Shown piece after piece: positions 8,645-16,322 of a DNA stretch of 64,000 nucleotides. Position numbers and translations under genes: made by a program. The notes under the pieces are model-generated. The model searched no databases, was not told the DNA's origin, and was given only the letters and a program-made list of their open reading frames with translations. This DNA comes from Curtobacterium flaccumfaciens (GTDB taxonomy: Bacteria > Actinomycetota > Actinomycetes > Actinomycetales > Microbacteriaceae). How positions within the stretch are numbered: the first letter of the stretch is position 1; every line of letters starts with the position of its first letter. The DNA is taken from the NCBI RefSeq assembly GCF_013359815.1, contig NZ_JABMCF010000036.1, positions 1 to 64,000 on the forward strand, given 5' to 3'.

Positions 8645-9316
8645 TCAGTCGTCGGTGTCGACGCGGTCGGTGACGACGTCCCCCGAGCCGGCGTCGATGC
8701 GCACGCTGTGCTTCGTGCCGGACGAGTCGAGCACGTCGCCCTCCCAGACGACCGTGCCGACGTGGTCGTCGAGTCCGAGCTCGGTCACGGTCCCCGCGTG
8801 CAGGTCCTGGAAGGCGTCGACGGCCTGCTTGACGCTCAGGTCGGCGGCGGCGACGAAGCGCTCGTGCTCGGCCTTGTCGTCCGCGTCGGCGGCCTCGGTC
8901 TGCGGGGTGCCGGCGACCGCGGAACCGTCGGCGTCCGTGTGCACCTCGTGCTCGGTGCCGTCCTTCGTGACGACGAGGACCTCGTAGGCGGAAGCACCCT
9001 GCTCCTGCTCGACCGAGATGACGGTGCCCGAGCCGACCTCGCCGCGTGCGGTGGCGACGGCGGCGAGCAGGGCCTTGTTCGAGCCGGAGGACGCCGAGCC
9101 GGACGACGACGAGCCGGTGCCGGTGCCGGTGCCGGTGCCGGTGCCGGCCGAGTCCGTCGCCGACGAGCCGACCGAGCCGGAGCCGGCCGAGCCGGTGTCG
9201 TCGTCGGAGTCGTCGCTGGCGCACCCGGTGAGTGCGAGCGCCGCGACGATCGGCAGGGCGGCGAACGCGGCGATGCGGCGGGCGGAGGGCTTCTGGTGCT
9301 GGGTACGGGAGTTCAT
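8645..9316 (-). CDS. PepSY-domain lipoprotein
   Basis: The 223-residue protein starts MNSRTQHQKPSARR and has a lipoprotein signal peptide ending in the lipobox LTGC (Cys at about residue 31). A Ser/Asp/Gly/Thr linker with five GT units follows, then two PepSY-like modules (for example SAYEVLVVTKDGTEHEV and LDSSGTKHSVRIDAGSGDVV). PepSY domains are thought to bind peptides or modulate proteases and often sit beside two-component systems. Here it is the third gene of a regulator-kinase-PepSY operon, 49 bases after the kinase stop, so it is probably a sensor accessory or a target of that system. ATG 9328 is a possible earlier start. Confidence 0.82.
   Translation of the reverse strand: MNSRTQHQKPSARRIAAFAALPIVAALALTGCASDDSDDDTGSAGSGSVGSSATDSAGTGTGTGTGTGSSSSGSASSGSNKALLAAVATARGEVGSGTVISVEQEQGASAYEVLVVTKDGTEHEVHTDADGSAVAGTPQTEAADADDKAEHERFVAAADLSVKQAVDAFQDLHAGTVTELGLDDHVGTVVWEGDVLDSSGTKHSVRIDAGSGDVVTDRVDTDD
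9113..9142. repeat. (GCCGGT)x5 microsatellite inside the PepSY lipoprotein gene
   Basis: Five exact hexamers encode a Gly-Thr repeat in the linker between lipid anchor and PepSY domains. Gain or loss of whole units stays in frame and would only change linker length. Confidence 0.85.
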
Positions 9317-9365
9317 GTGGACGAGCATCGCGTCGGGGTGCTGAAGCAGCCCTGAAGCCGCCTGT

Positions 9366-10763
9366 TCAGCCGCCGAGTGCGATGCGGACGACGAACCGTG
9401 CGCCACCGAGCGGGGACGCGACCACCGTCGTCTCGCCGCCGTGAGCCCGCACGGCGTCGCGGACGATGGCGAGGCCGAGCCCCGCGCCGCCGGCGTCCCG
9501 GCTGCGGGCCTCGTCGAGACGGACGAACCGCTCGAAGACGCGCTCGCGCTCGTCCTCGGGGACGCCGGTGCCGTCGTCGTCGACCGTGAGCACCGCGGAC
9601 CCGTCGTGCTCGGTGAGCGACACGGCGACGCGTGTGCTCGCGTGCCGGACGGCGTTGTCGACGAGGTTCCGGACCACCCCCGCCAGCACGCGCTCGTCAC
9701 CGAGGACGCGCGCTGCCGAGATCGCCGAGCCGTCCACCCGCACCGTCGAGGCGTCGCCGTCCCGCGCCGGCGCGACACCGGCCGTCGACCGCGCCCGAGC
9801 CCGAGCCACCGCGTCGAGCGCCAGGTCGTCGAGGTCGACGGGGCGCCGCGTGCGGATCCCGCCCTCGTCGAGGCGGGAGAGCTCGAGCAGCCCGGTCACC
9901 AGGTCCTGCAGGCGCACCGCCTCGGACCGGACGACGTCAGCGAGGTCCGCCACCTCGGTCCGTTCCGGGTGCGCGACGGCGACCTCGGCGTGCTGCCGGA
10001 TCGACGCGATCGGCGACCGGAGTTCGTGGGAGGCATCGGACACGAAGCGCCGCTGGCTCTCGGCGGACCGTTCGAGGCGGTCGAGCATGGCGTTCATGGT
10101 GCTCGCGAGCCGGGCGACCTCGTCGCCGGTGTCCGGGACCTCCACCCGGGCGTCGGGACGGGCCGCCCGGATCGTCTCGACCTCGGTGCGCATCCGTTCC
10201 ACCGGCCGCAGCGAGCGCCCGGTGACGGCCCAGGTGACCGCGACCAGCAGGAGCACCAGCACGGGCACCCCCACGGCGAGGAGCACGACGGCGGTGCGGA
10301 CCGCGGTGTCGGCCTGGTCGAGCGTGGCGCCGTAGACGAGCGTCGCCTCGCCGCCGCCGGGCAGGTCCACGTCGTCCGCCAGGAGCAGCCAGCGTTCGCC
10401 GTCGTGGGTCCACCGGGACTCGTCGGCGGTCGGGAGGGCGTCCCCGTCGGCGTCCTCGCCGTGCGCCAGGACCACTCCGCCGTCGCCGATCACCTGGACC
10501 AGGACGTCCTCGTAGCCGGTCACCGCGGCCGCACCGTCCGCCTCGACCCGGGAGGACACCTGCTCGAGACCGGCCTCGGCCGAGGTCCGCACGCCGTCGA
10601 GCAGCACGAGCCGCAGCACGACGACGAACGCGACAGCACCGATCACCAGTGCCGCGAGGACGACGGCACCGGCGCCGAGCGTGGTGCGGGCCCGGACCGA
10701 CCGGGCGCGCCGTGGCCGGGCCGGTGCGACTCCGCTCGCACCGGGCTTCGGCCGCTCAGCCAC
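9366..10763 (-). CDS. Two-component sensor histidine kinase
   Basis: This is a classical membrane kinase of about 465 residues. It has TM1 near 30-54, an outer sensor domain of about 100 residues, TM2 near 155-180, then HAMP and HisKA with phospho-acceptor His246 in SHELRSP. The HATPase carries an N box (NLVDNAVRH), DDDGTGVP, and GGAGLGLAIV. The GTG at 10763 overlaps the regulator stop by 8 bases, indicating translational coupling; an upstream GTG at 10793 lies deeper in the regulator gene. The stimulus is unknown; the downstream PepSY lipoprotein suggests an envelope signal. Confidence 0.92.
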   Translation of the reverse strand: MAERPKPGASGVAPARPRRARSVRARTTLGAGAVVLAALVIGAVAFVVVLRLVLLDGVRTSAEAGLEQVSSRVEADGAAAVTGYEDVLVQVIGDGGVVLAHGEDADGDALPTADESRWTHDGERWLLLADDVDLPGGGEATLVYGATLDQADTAVRTAVVLLAVGVPVLVLLLVAVTWAVTGRSLRPVERMRTEVETIRAARPDARVEVPDTGDEVARLASTMNAMLDRLERSAESQRRFVSDASHELRSPIASIRQHAEVAVAHPERTEVADLADVVRSEAVRLQDLVTGLLELSRLDEGGIRTRRPVDLDDLALDAVARARARSTAGVAPARDGDASTVRVDGSAISAARVLGDERVLAGVVRNLVDNAVRHASTRVAVSLTEHDGSAVLTVDDDGTGVPEDERERVFERFVRLDEARSRDAGGAGLGLAIVRDAVRAHGGETTVVASPLGGARFVVRIALGG

Positions 10764-11433
10764 CGTCCGCCGCCAAGCGGTACCCGGCACCACGGACCGT
10801 CTCGATCGCGGCGCGCCCGAACGGTCGGTCGAGCTTCCGGCGCAGGTGCCCGACGTACACCTCGACGATGTTCGGGTCGCCCTCGAAGTCGACGTCCCAG
10901 ACGTTCTCGATGACGTCGCGCTTCGACCGGACCTGTCCCGGGTGCCGTGCGAGGTACTCGAGCACGGCGAACTCTCGGCTGGTCAGTTCGACGGGGGTCT
11001 CGCCGCGGGCCACGGTGCGCGCAGCGGGGTCGACCACCAGGTCGCCGAGGGTCAGCACGGTGGGGCGCTCACGGGCACCCCGTCGGACGAGCGCCCGCAG
11101 CCGTGCGACGAGCACCGGGTGCGAGAACGGCTTGGTGACGTAGTCGTCGGCCCCCGCGTCGAGCGCCTCGACCTGGTCCCACTCGCCGTCCTTGGCCGTC
11201 AGCATGAGCACGGGGGTCCAGTCACCGTCGGCGCGGAGCTGCGCGCACACGGCCCAGCCGCTCAGGCCGGGCATCATCAGGTCGAGCACGATCGCGTCGT
11301 AGCGGAACTCACGCGCGTGCCACAGACCGTCCACGCCGTCGTTCGCGACGTCGACCGCGCACCCCTCGGCCTCGAGGCCGCGGCGCACGCCGTCGGCGAG
11401 CCGGACCTCGTCGTCGACCACCAGCACCCGCAT
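10756..11433 (-). CDS. OmpR/PhoB-family response regulator
   Basis: The 225-residue regulator has a receiver domain with the acidic pocket VVDDE, phospho-acceptor Asp51 (VLDLMMPG), Thr79 and Lys101 (TKPF). A winged-helix DNA-binding domain follows with the typical ending VRGAGYRLA. The ATG beginning MRVLVVDDE is chosen because the longer open frame upstream is low-complexity and lacks homologous-looking sequence; a CAGGAT box 7 nt upstream could be a leaderless -10. It is the first gene of the regulator-kinase-PepSY operon and presumably autoregulates it. Confidence 0.93.
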   Translation of the reverse strand: MRVLVVDDEVRLADGVRRGLEAEGCAVDVANDGVDGLWHAREFRYDAIVLDLMMPGLSGWAVCAQLRADGDWTPVLMLTAKDGEWDQVEALDAGADDYVTKPFSHPVLVARLRALVRRGARERPTVLTLGDLVVDPAARTVARGETPVELTSREFAVLEYLARHPGQVRSKRDVIENVWDVDFEGDPNIVEVYVGHLRRKLDRPFGRAAIETVRGAGYRLAADGG

Positions 11434-11508
11434 GGGGTCGATCCTGCCGTGCCCCGCTGAAGCAGGGCTGAAGCGGCCCGCCAGCGCGGCTCGCGACGGT
11501 GCCCGGGG

Positions 11509-11552
11509 CGGACGGGAGGCCCGTGGCGGCGCCGCCACGGGCCTCCCGTCCG
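11509..11552. terminator. Family A palindrome (copy A2)
   Basis: A perfect 44-bp palindrome with the core GGACGGGAGGCCCGTGGCGG. It lies between two minus-strand genes, the only family member in the window that is not at a convergent junction. It would end the transcript of the SCO4848-like gene before the regulator promoter. Confidence 0.7.
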
Positions 11553-11590
11553 GCGGTGGTCCGGACCAGGGCCGCGCCGACCCGGCGGGC

Positions 11591-11803
11591 TCAGACCAGC
11601 AGCAGGATCCCGGCGATCACGGACGCGACGGCGATCGCGAGCGCGATGAGCAGGAGCACGAGGTGCACCGTGTAGAACGTCGTCGGCTTCCCGGCGGCGT
11701 CGCGGGCACGCGAGTCCTTCGCGACGCGCTGGAAGAAGCGCGGCCAGGTGACGACGTTGAAGACGGCGCCGATGAACAGGACGACTGCGGCGAAGACGAG
11801 CAC
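11591..11803 (-). CDS. SCO4848-family small membrane protein, 70 residues
   Basis: Two hydrophobic helices (about residues 2-18 and 48-70) flank a basic loop containing WPRFFQRVAKDSRARDAAGKPTTFYTVH. The conserved-looking W-P-x-F near the end of helix 1 and the F-x-x-VH before helix 2 match the family named after Streptomyces SCO4848, as I recall it. The function is unknown. The GTG start is set by TAGGAT (11810-11815) 6 nt upstream, so the mRNA is probably leaderless. Confidence 0.65.
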   Translation of the reverse strand: MLVFAAVVLFIGAVFNVVTWPRFFQRVAKDSRARDAAGKPTTFYTVHLVLLLIALAIAVASVIAGILLLV

Positions 11804-11809
11804 GGGACG

Positions 11810-11815
11810 ATCCTA
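11810..11815 (-). promoter_or_regulatory. -10 box, probable leaderless promoter
   Basis: TAGGAT on the minus strand, 6 nt before the GTG at 11803; no ribosome binding site. Confidence 0.5.
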
Positions 11816-11914
11816 GTGAACGTTCGCGGCGACGATGCCGGTACGTCGACGCCGGGCGGGTGGTGCTCGGCCGCCCCCAACGCGGCCGAGTCCCGACCCG
11901 GCAGGCCACAGGAT

Positions 11915-11932
11915 CTGTAGCACTTGCTACAG
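11915..11932. promoter_or_regulatory. Perfect 8-bp inverted repeat, candidate operator
   Basis: CTGTAGCA-CT-TGCTACAG is an exact dyad with a 2-bp spacer in a locally AT-richer patch. It lies 33 bases beyond the stop of the 7-TM gene and about 100 bp upstream of the SCO4848-like promoter. It is too short and weak for a terminator here and has the size of a dimeric regulator site. Confidence 0.4.
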
Positions 11933-11965
11933 ACTGTACACGGCCTGTTCGGCAGCGTCGAGGGA

Positions 11966-12892
11966 CTACGCCGTCTCGAGCGCGGCCTCGGCGTCGGCGA
12001 GGGCGGCACGCTCGGCGTCGGTCAGGGACGCCCGTGCTCCCCGGACGCCGTCGTTGATCTCGACGATGCGGCGGCTGAGCCGGGTCGCGGGGTCGTCGGT
12101 CGGCGGGTAGGCGTTGTCCACGCCGATCCGTTCGTGCAGCGGCGCCAGGCGGCGGAGCGCATCGTCCACACGGCGGGCACGGCGGCGGCGGGAGATCCGG
12201 TGCCCGACGACGAGCAGGAGCATGCCGGACGCCACGCACAGCACGGCTCCCGGCGTGGTGACGTCGTAGGGTAGCGAGAGCGCGTGCGTGACGTCCAGGT
12301 CGCCGGCGACGTGGGCGACGTCCATCACGACGACCACGACCATGCGGACGACCCCGAGCACCCCGCCGAGGACCAGGACCCACAGCCCCACCAGGTCGGT
12401 GGTCGTCCGGGCTTCGCGCAGCCGGAGCACGCAGATGAACCCCGTGGCGCCGAGGGCCACTCCGAGGTACACGGTCTGCGCGATCGAGTAGACGGTGGCA
12501 GCCGGGTGCGAGCCGGCGTCGAGCATGAAGGTCGTCGTCGTCGCGGGCTTCTCGAGCACGGTGAACGCGACGACGACCACCACGACGACCACGACGAACG
12601 ACACCACGACCGCGTTCCGGAGCCAGGGCCGCGCCGCGCCGACCGCCTTCGCCACGCCCCACAGCAGCGTGCTCGTGCCGGCCACCATGAGGCAGTCGCT
12701 GATGACGGTGACGACGTTGAACCCGCCGAGCAGCGGGTCGAGCCACCGGTACAGCGGGTCGACGTTCGTCACGATGGTGGCGGCGAAGAGCAGGAACGTG
12801 AACGCCAGGGTGCGGTCCTGCCCGCGCTGCAGGACCAACAGCACGATCGTCCCGACGATGAGCAGCACCGCCTGGACGACGGCGATGATCAC
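11966..12892 (-). CDS. MAB_1171c-like seven-helix membrane protein
   Basis: This 308-residue protein has about seven transmembrane helices (residues 1-230, including a striking run of valines near 95-107). A cytoplasmic tail of about 75 residues follows, rich in Arg, Asp and Ala (RRRRARRVDDALRRLAPLHERIG, ending in a probable helix). The layout and the neighbours match the proteins annotated as 'MAB_1171c family putative transporter', whose real role is not established. The GTG start overlaps the protease stop as GTGA. The fixed seven-helix-plus-tail shape looks more like a receptor than a transporter, which is inference. Confidence 0.65.
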   Translation of the reverse strand: MIIAVVQAVLLIVGTIVLLVLQRGQDRTLAFTFLLFAATIVTNVDPLYRWLDPLLGGFNVVTVISDCLMVAGTSTLLWGVAKAVGAARPWLRNAVVVSFVVVVVVVVVAFTVLEKPATTTTFMLDAGSHPAATVYSIAQTVYLGVALGATGFICVLRLREARTTTDLVGLWVLVLGGVLGVVRMVVVVVMDVAHVAGDLDVTHALSLPYDVTTPGAVLCVASGMLLLVVGHRISRRRRARRVDDALRRLAPLHERIGVDNAYPPTDDPATRLSRRIVEINDGVRGARASLTDAERAALADAEAALETA

Positions 12893-13350
12893 CCGAAGAC
12901 CCCGCGGAAGGCGCTCGGGCGGCCGCGGTGCTGGCGGATCACGGTGGCCAGGCGGTCGGCGAAGACCTCGGCCTCGTGCTCGTAGGTGTTCGAGAACAGC
13001 CCACGGGCGAGTGCCCGCTCGACCTTGTACTCGGGCAGGTCGGGGATGACGTCACGGATGTAGGCGCTCTGCGGGGCGTGCTCCTGGTGCCGGTGCAGGA
13101 CGTGTCCGAGCTCGTGCCCGATCACGAACGAGCGGAACGTCGGCGAGGTCGTCGGGGAGATCATCACGAGGTGCGCGTGCTCGAGGGTGGCCACGAAGCC
13201 GCACACGGGTTCGGCGGCCAGGAACGACTCCTCGCGCACCACGATCGGCTTGCCGACGACGTCAGCGGCGGCGGCGACGGCCTGGTCGACGTCCGACCAC
13301 CCCTCGGCGGCACCACGAGCCCAGAACGCCTCGACGAGGGCGTCGGTCAT
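12889..13350 (-). CDS. ImmA/IrrE-family metallo-endopeptidase
   Basis: The protein has 153 residues with the zinc motif HELGH (in VIGHELGHVLHRH) and a downstream acidic segment YEHEAEVFADRLA that supplies the third ligand and the family's helix. IrrE and ImmA cleave XRE-type repressors (DdrO, ImmR) and so switch on stress or mobile-element genes. Here the partner XRE protein is encoded immediately upstream with an ATGA overlap, and a 7-TM protein immediately downstream with a GTGA overlap. It is cytoplasmic with no signal peptide. The family assignment is firm; cleavage of the neighbour is inferred. Confidence 0.85.
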   Translation of the reverse strand: MTDALVEAFWARGAAEGWSDVDQAVAAAADVVGKPIVVREESFLAAEPVCGFVATLEHAHLVMISPTTSPTFRSFVIGHELGHVLHRHQEHAPQSAYIRDVIPDLPEYKVERALARGLFSNTYEHEAEVFADRLATVIRQHRGRPSAFRGVFG

Positions 13351-13787
13351 GCGACGCTCCCCCGCTGCGATTCCTCCTCGAGCACCTCGGCGATGCGCCG
13401 CAGCGCGTCGGGTGAGAGCTCACCGGGGAAGGTCCGGGCCGCGAAGCCGCTCACCCGGGCGGACCGCAGGGACCGGACGAGTGCGAGCTGGGCACCGATC
13501 CGTTCCGGTACCTCGCTGTCCTCGAGCAGGAAGCGTTCGTCGACCTCGAAGTACCCGGCCAGCAGGCGCAGGAGCTCGGTGTCGCGGTTGCGGCGGCCGT
13601 CGCCGGAGAGCATGTAGGTCCACTTCGCCCGCGACAGCGAGCCGCCGTGCGCCGCGACGTACTCCTCGATCGAGGAGAACGGCACCGGGGCGCCACGCTG
13701 CGACTCCTCGAAGTCGAGGAGCAGGTTGAGGCGGCGCGCGAGCTCGGCGGCGTCGAGCGCCCCGCCCTTCAGATCACCCGTGTCCAT
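13347..13787 (-). CDS. XRE-type helix-turn-helix regulator
   Basis: In this 146-residue protein residues about 20-80 form an XRE-like DNA-binding domain (SSIEEYVAAHGGSLSRAKWTYM...TELLRLLAGYFEVDERFLL). The C-terminal part is helical (ERIGAQLALVRSLRSARVSG) and probably mediates dimerisation or contact with the protease. The ATG is preceded by GGGGAGGAG at good distance, with a TAGCAT box about 60 nt upstream on the minus strand. It is the first gene of an operon with the ImmA/IrrE protease and the 7-TM protein, all linked by 4-base overlaps. Confidence 0.78.
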   Translation of the reverse strand: MDTGDLKGGALDAAELARRLNLLLDFEESQRGAPVPFSSIEEYVAAHGGSLSRAKWTYMLSGDGRRNRDTELLRLLAGYFEVDERFLLEDSEVPERIGAQLALVRSLRSARVSGFAARTFPGELSPDALRRIAEVLEEESQRGSVA

Positions 13788-13875
13788 CTCGGACTCCTCC
13801 CCAGCCGTGTCCGCGCGACCTGTGGGTCCGGCGCGTGGACGCCATGCTAGCGCGGGTGCCCGGCACTCGCGCCGC

Positions 13876-13881
13876 TACCCT
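13876..13881 (+). promoter_or_regulatory. -10 box, probable leaderless promoter of the yigZ-like gene
   Basis: TACCCT lies 7 nt before the ATG at 13889, with no ribosome binding site. Confidence 0.5.
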
Positions 13882-13888
13882 CGTGGGC

Positions 13889-14539
13889 ATGCCCCGCCGC
13901 TTCCCCGCCACCGTCGCGGCACCGGTCGAGCACGAGATCGTCATCACGAAGTCGCGGTTCATCACGACCGTCGCGCCGGTTACCGGGGTCGAGGACGCCG
14001 ACCGCGTGATCGCCGAGGTCCGCCGGCGGTACTGGGACGCCCGGCACAACTGCACGGCGATGGTCACCGGCGTGCTCGGCGACCAGGCCCGTTCCTCGGA
14101 CGACGGGGAGCCCTCCGGCACCGCGGGCGTCCCGATGCTCGAGGTCCTGCGACGCCGCGGGCTGACCGACGTCGTCGCGGTCGTCACGCGGTACTTCGGC
14201 GGGGTCAAGCTCGGTGCCGGCGGACTGGTCCGGGCCTACTCGACCTCGGTGTCCGAGGCGCTCGACACGGCGGTCCTCGTCCGTCGCGAGGCCCTGACGC
14301 AGGTGCGCTTCGACGTCGACCACGCCGACGCCGGGCGGCTCGACAACGTGCTGCGCGACTGGGTGCGGCACCACCACGCGACGCTCGGTCCGACCGAGTA
14401 CGGGCAGGCGGCGACCTTCGAGGTGTGGGTCCCCCACGAGGCGCTCGGCGCCCTGACCGCCGACCTCGCCGCCGCCTCGGCCGGTTCGCTCGAACCCGTC
14501 ATCGGCGAGGAGCGGATCGTCGACGTCCGCGCCGACTGA
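13889..14539 (+). CDS. yigZ: YigZ/IMPACT-family protein
   Basis: The 216-residue protein has the N-terminal IMPACT (UPF0029) domain with the family signatures SRFITTVAPV, WDARHNCTA, DDGEPSGTAG and TRYFGGVKLGAGGLVRAY, followed by a ferredoxin-like DUF1949 domain. Bacterial members are cytoplasmic proteins of unclear function; eukaryotic IMPACT regulates translation through GCN1. The start is decided by the leaderless -10 box; an ATG at 13835 would add 18 residues with no support. Divergent from the XRE operon and followed by tRNA-Lys on the other strand. Confidence 0.92.
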   Translation: MPRRFPATVAAPVEHEIVITKSRFITTVAPVTGVEDADRVIAEVRRRYWDARHNCTAMVTGVLGDQARSSDDGEPSGTAGVPMLEVLRRRGLTDVVAVVTRYFGGVKLGAGGLVRAYSTSVSEALDTAVLVRREALTQVRFDVDHADAGRLDNVLRDWVRHHHATLGPTEYGQAATFEVWVPHEALGALTADLAAASAGSLEPVIGEERIVDVRAD

Positions 14540-14603
14540 ATTCGCGGTTCCTGCACACCTCGGGCGTGTCTCGGCATCGGCGTGGAAACCCGCCGGGAAC
14601 GCA

Positions 14604-14636
14604 CGAACGCCCCGACTCGATGAGCCGGGGCGTTCG
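14604..14636 (-). terminator. Terminator of tRNA-Lys
   Basis: A strong hairpin with 15-base arms (CGAACGCCCCGACTC against GAGCCGGGGCGTTCG) begins 9 bases beyond the 3' end of the tRNA on the minus strand. Confidence 0.7.
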
Positions 14637-14644
14637 TCCCGCGG

Positions 14645-14717
<73 letters not shown>

Positions 14718-14812
14718 ATGTTCCGGCTTCCGTGCCGCAACGGGAATCAACAATAGCATGGGTTTCGCGCGCCAACGACCACTCGCGGGCGCACGACGCG
14801 AACAGGAGCACC

Positions 14813-15283
14813 ATGACCGACCGTCTCGTCCCCGGCGACACCGCCCCCGACTTCACGCTGCCCGACCAGGACGGCGTCGAGCACTCCCTCGCTGCCCTCC
14901 GTGGCAAGAAGGTCATCGTGTACTTCTACCCGGCGGCGTCCACCCCGGGCTGCACCACCGAGGCCTGCGACTTCCGCGACAACATGTCCTCGCTGCAGGC
15001 CGCCGGCTACGAGGTCCTCGGCGTCTCGAAGGACGAGCAGGCGAAGCTCAAGACGTTCCAGCACGAGCAGGCGCTGACCTTCCCGCTGCTGAGCGACCCC
15101 GACCTCGCCGTGCACAAGGCCTACGCGGCCTGGGGTGAGAAGAACAACTACGGCAAGATCGTCACCGGCACGATCCGGTCCACGATCGTGGTCGACGAGG
15201 ACGGCGCCGTGCAGCTGCCGCTCTACAACGTCAAGGCCACCGGGCACGTGGCGAGCCTGCGGAAGAAGCTCGGCCTGGTCTGA
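14813..15283 (+). CDS. bcp: Thioredoxin-dependent peroxiredoxin, BCP/PrxQ type
   Basis: The 156-residue cytoplasmic enzyme has the thioredoxin-like peroxiredoxin fold. The active site reads PAASTPGCTTEAC, with peroxidatic Cys47 and the nearby Cys52 four residues on, the arrangement of PrxQ enzymes that form an intramolecular disulfide. It reduces H2O2 and organic hydroperoxides using thioredoxin. The ATG is preceded by AGGAG at good spacing and a TAGCAT box lies about 55 nt upstream. It converges on a small membrane protein, with a 59-bp palindrome 7 bases after the stop. Confidence 0.95.
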   Translation: MTDRLVPGDTAPDFTLPDQDGVEHSLAALRGKKVIVYFYPAASTPGCTTEACDFRDNMSSLQAAGYEVLGVSKDEQAKLKTFQHEQALTFPLLSDPDLAVHKAYAAWGEKNNYGKIVTGTIRSTIVVDEDGAVQLPLYNVKATGHVASLRKKLGLV

Positions 15284-15290
15284 GGGCCGG

Positions 15291-15349
15291 CCACGCACTG
15301 GAGGCCCGGTGCCGGTTCCGAGAACCGGCACCGGGCCTCCAGTGCGTGG
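15291..15349. terminator. Family A palindrome (copy A3), the longest
   Basis: Perfect 28-base arms around a 3-nt loop, sharing the core GGAGGCCCGGTGCCGG with other family A copies. It fills the gap between convergent genes ending at 15283 and 15363 and has no T-tract. Confidence 0.8.
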
Positions 15350-15362
15350 CGGACCAGACCGC

Positions 15363-15794
15363 CTACTCGGCCGGACGCGCGAGCGCGGCGGTCACCGACC
15401 GCGACAGCACCAGCGTGATGCCGAGCAGGGCCGGGACGAGCAGCACCCAGCCGACCGCGGCGACGCGGAAGACGCCCTGGAACGCCCCGATCGCGATGGC
15501 ACCCTGCAGGACCTGCCAGACGATGATGCCGGAGCGCACCCACGCCCGGCCCTGCCACAGGCCGTTCAGCAGCGCACCGAGCCAGAGCGCAGCGATGGCG
15601 ACGAGGACGGTGAGGGCGATGCCGGAGGCGATGCTCGTGGCCGGGGCGACGAGCAGTTCGACGACCAGGACGACGGTGACGACCACCAGCGCGAGGAACT
15701 CGAGGCCGACCACGGCGAGCAGCCCCAGCATCGCCGGCGACCGGCGCGCGACGGGTGCGGAGGGTTCGGTGTCGTTCGGGGTGTCGTCGTGCAC
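15363..15794 (-). CDS. Hypothetical four-helix membrane protein
   Basis: The 143-residue protein has a short acidic N-terminal tail (HDDTPNDTEPSAP) followed by about four hydrophobic helices; the loop NGLWQGRAWVRSG between helices 2 and 3 is the most distinctive part. The GTG start has GGAGG upstream (GGAGGATCACT-GTG). I recognise no characterised family; several actinobacteria carry four-helix proteins of this size with the same short W-R-S/G loop. A candidate operator and promoter lie upstream at 15833-15852. Confidence 0.72.
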   Translation of the reverse strand: MHDDTPNDTEPSAPVARRSPAMLGLLAVVGLEFLALVVVTVVLVVELLVAPATSIASGIALTVLVAIAALWLGALLNGLWQGRAWVRSGIIVWQVLQGAIAIGAFQGVFRVAAVGWVLLVPALLGITLVLSRSVTAALARPAE

Positions 15795-15832
15795 AGTGAT
15801 CCTCCAGCATCGGAACCCTTGATTTGGCCCTA

Positions 15833-15852
15833 CCAGTATGGAACGATATTGG
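15833..15852. promoter_or_regulatory. Candidate operator, inverted repeat CCAGTAT-N6-ATATTGG
   Basis: Arms of 7 bases match at 6 positions around a 6-bp spacer in an unusually AT-rich patch, about 40 bp upstream of the minus-strand membrane protein start. It overlaps the likely promoter of that gene. It is far (about 200 bp) from the whiB1 start on the other side. Confidence 0.4.
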
Positions 15853-16055
15853 AGGTCGTTTGGACGGCACGATGTGGTGTGCGTCTCCCGTGGTTCATCG
15901 CTCCTCCCCCGAGCGTCTCGCGGGCGTCAGACACGCTTCCTGCGGACTCCTCCCCACAGTTGTCCCCTCCATGCCGCATGCATGGTCAGCGGTCCGATCC
16001 CCCGAGCCACGGCCCCGGCCTGCCGTTCGAGCATCGACATCAAGGAGCACCACAC

Positions 16056-16304
16056 ATGGACTGGCGTGACAAGGCTGCCTGCCTCACCGCAGACCCCGAG
16101 CTCTTCTTCCCCGTCGGGAACACCGGGCCCGCCGTCGACCAGATCGAGAAGGCCAAGTCGGTCTGTGCGCGTTGCACGGTCACCGAGATGTGCCTGCAGT
16201 ACGCACTCGAGAACAACCAGGACTCGGGTGTCTGGGGTGGTCTCAGCGAGGACGAGCGTCGTGCGCTGAAGCGTCGCGCCGCCCGCGCTCGCCGCGCGTC
16301 CTGA
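16056..16304 (+). CDS. whiB1: WhiB1-like iron-sulfur transcription factor
   Basis: The 82-residue protein has the four [4Fe-4S] cluster ligands Cys9, Cys37, Cys40 and Cys46, the turn motif GVWGG near residues 57-61, and a basic C-terminal tail (RRALKRRAARARRAS) for DNA contact. The N-terminus MDWRDKAAC and the segment ELFFPVGNTGPA closely match mycobacterial WhiB1, an essential NO-responsive regulator that binds the principal sigma factor. The ATG follows AAGGAG at suitable distance. As in M. tuberculosis (Rv3219/Rv3220c), the neighbour on the opposite strand is the PdtaS-type kinase. The roughly 260-bp upstream region probably holds the promoter, but I see no clear -35/-10 pair. Confidence 0.93.
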   Translation: MDWRDKAACLTADPELFFPVGNTGPAVDQIEKAKSVCARCTVTEMCLQYALENNQDSGVWGGLSEDERRALKRRAARARRAS

Positions 16305-16322
16305 CCCCGGTCGTCTGACACC

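Noticed and set aside
9441-10913. Long plus-strand frame opposite the histidine kinase
   Set aside because: Same GC-driven antisense effect; the kinase and regulator on the minus strand have full motif sets.
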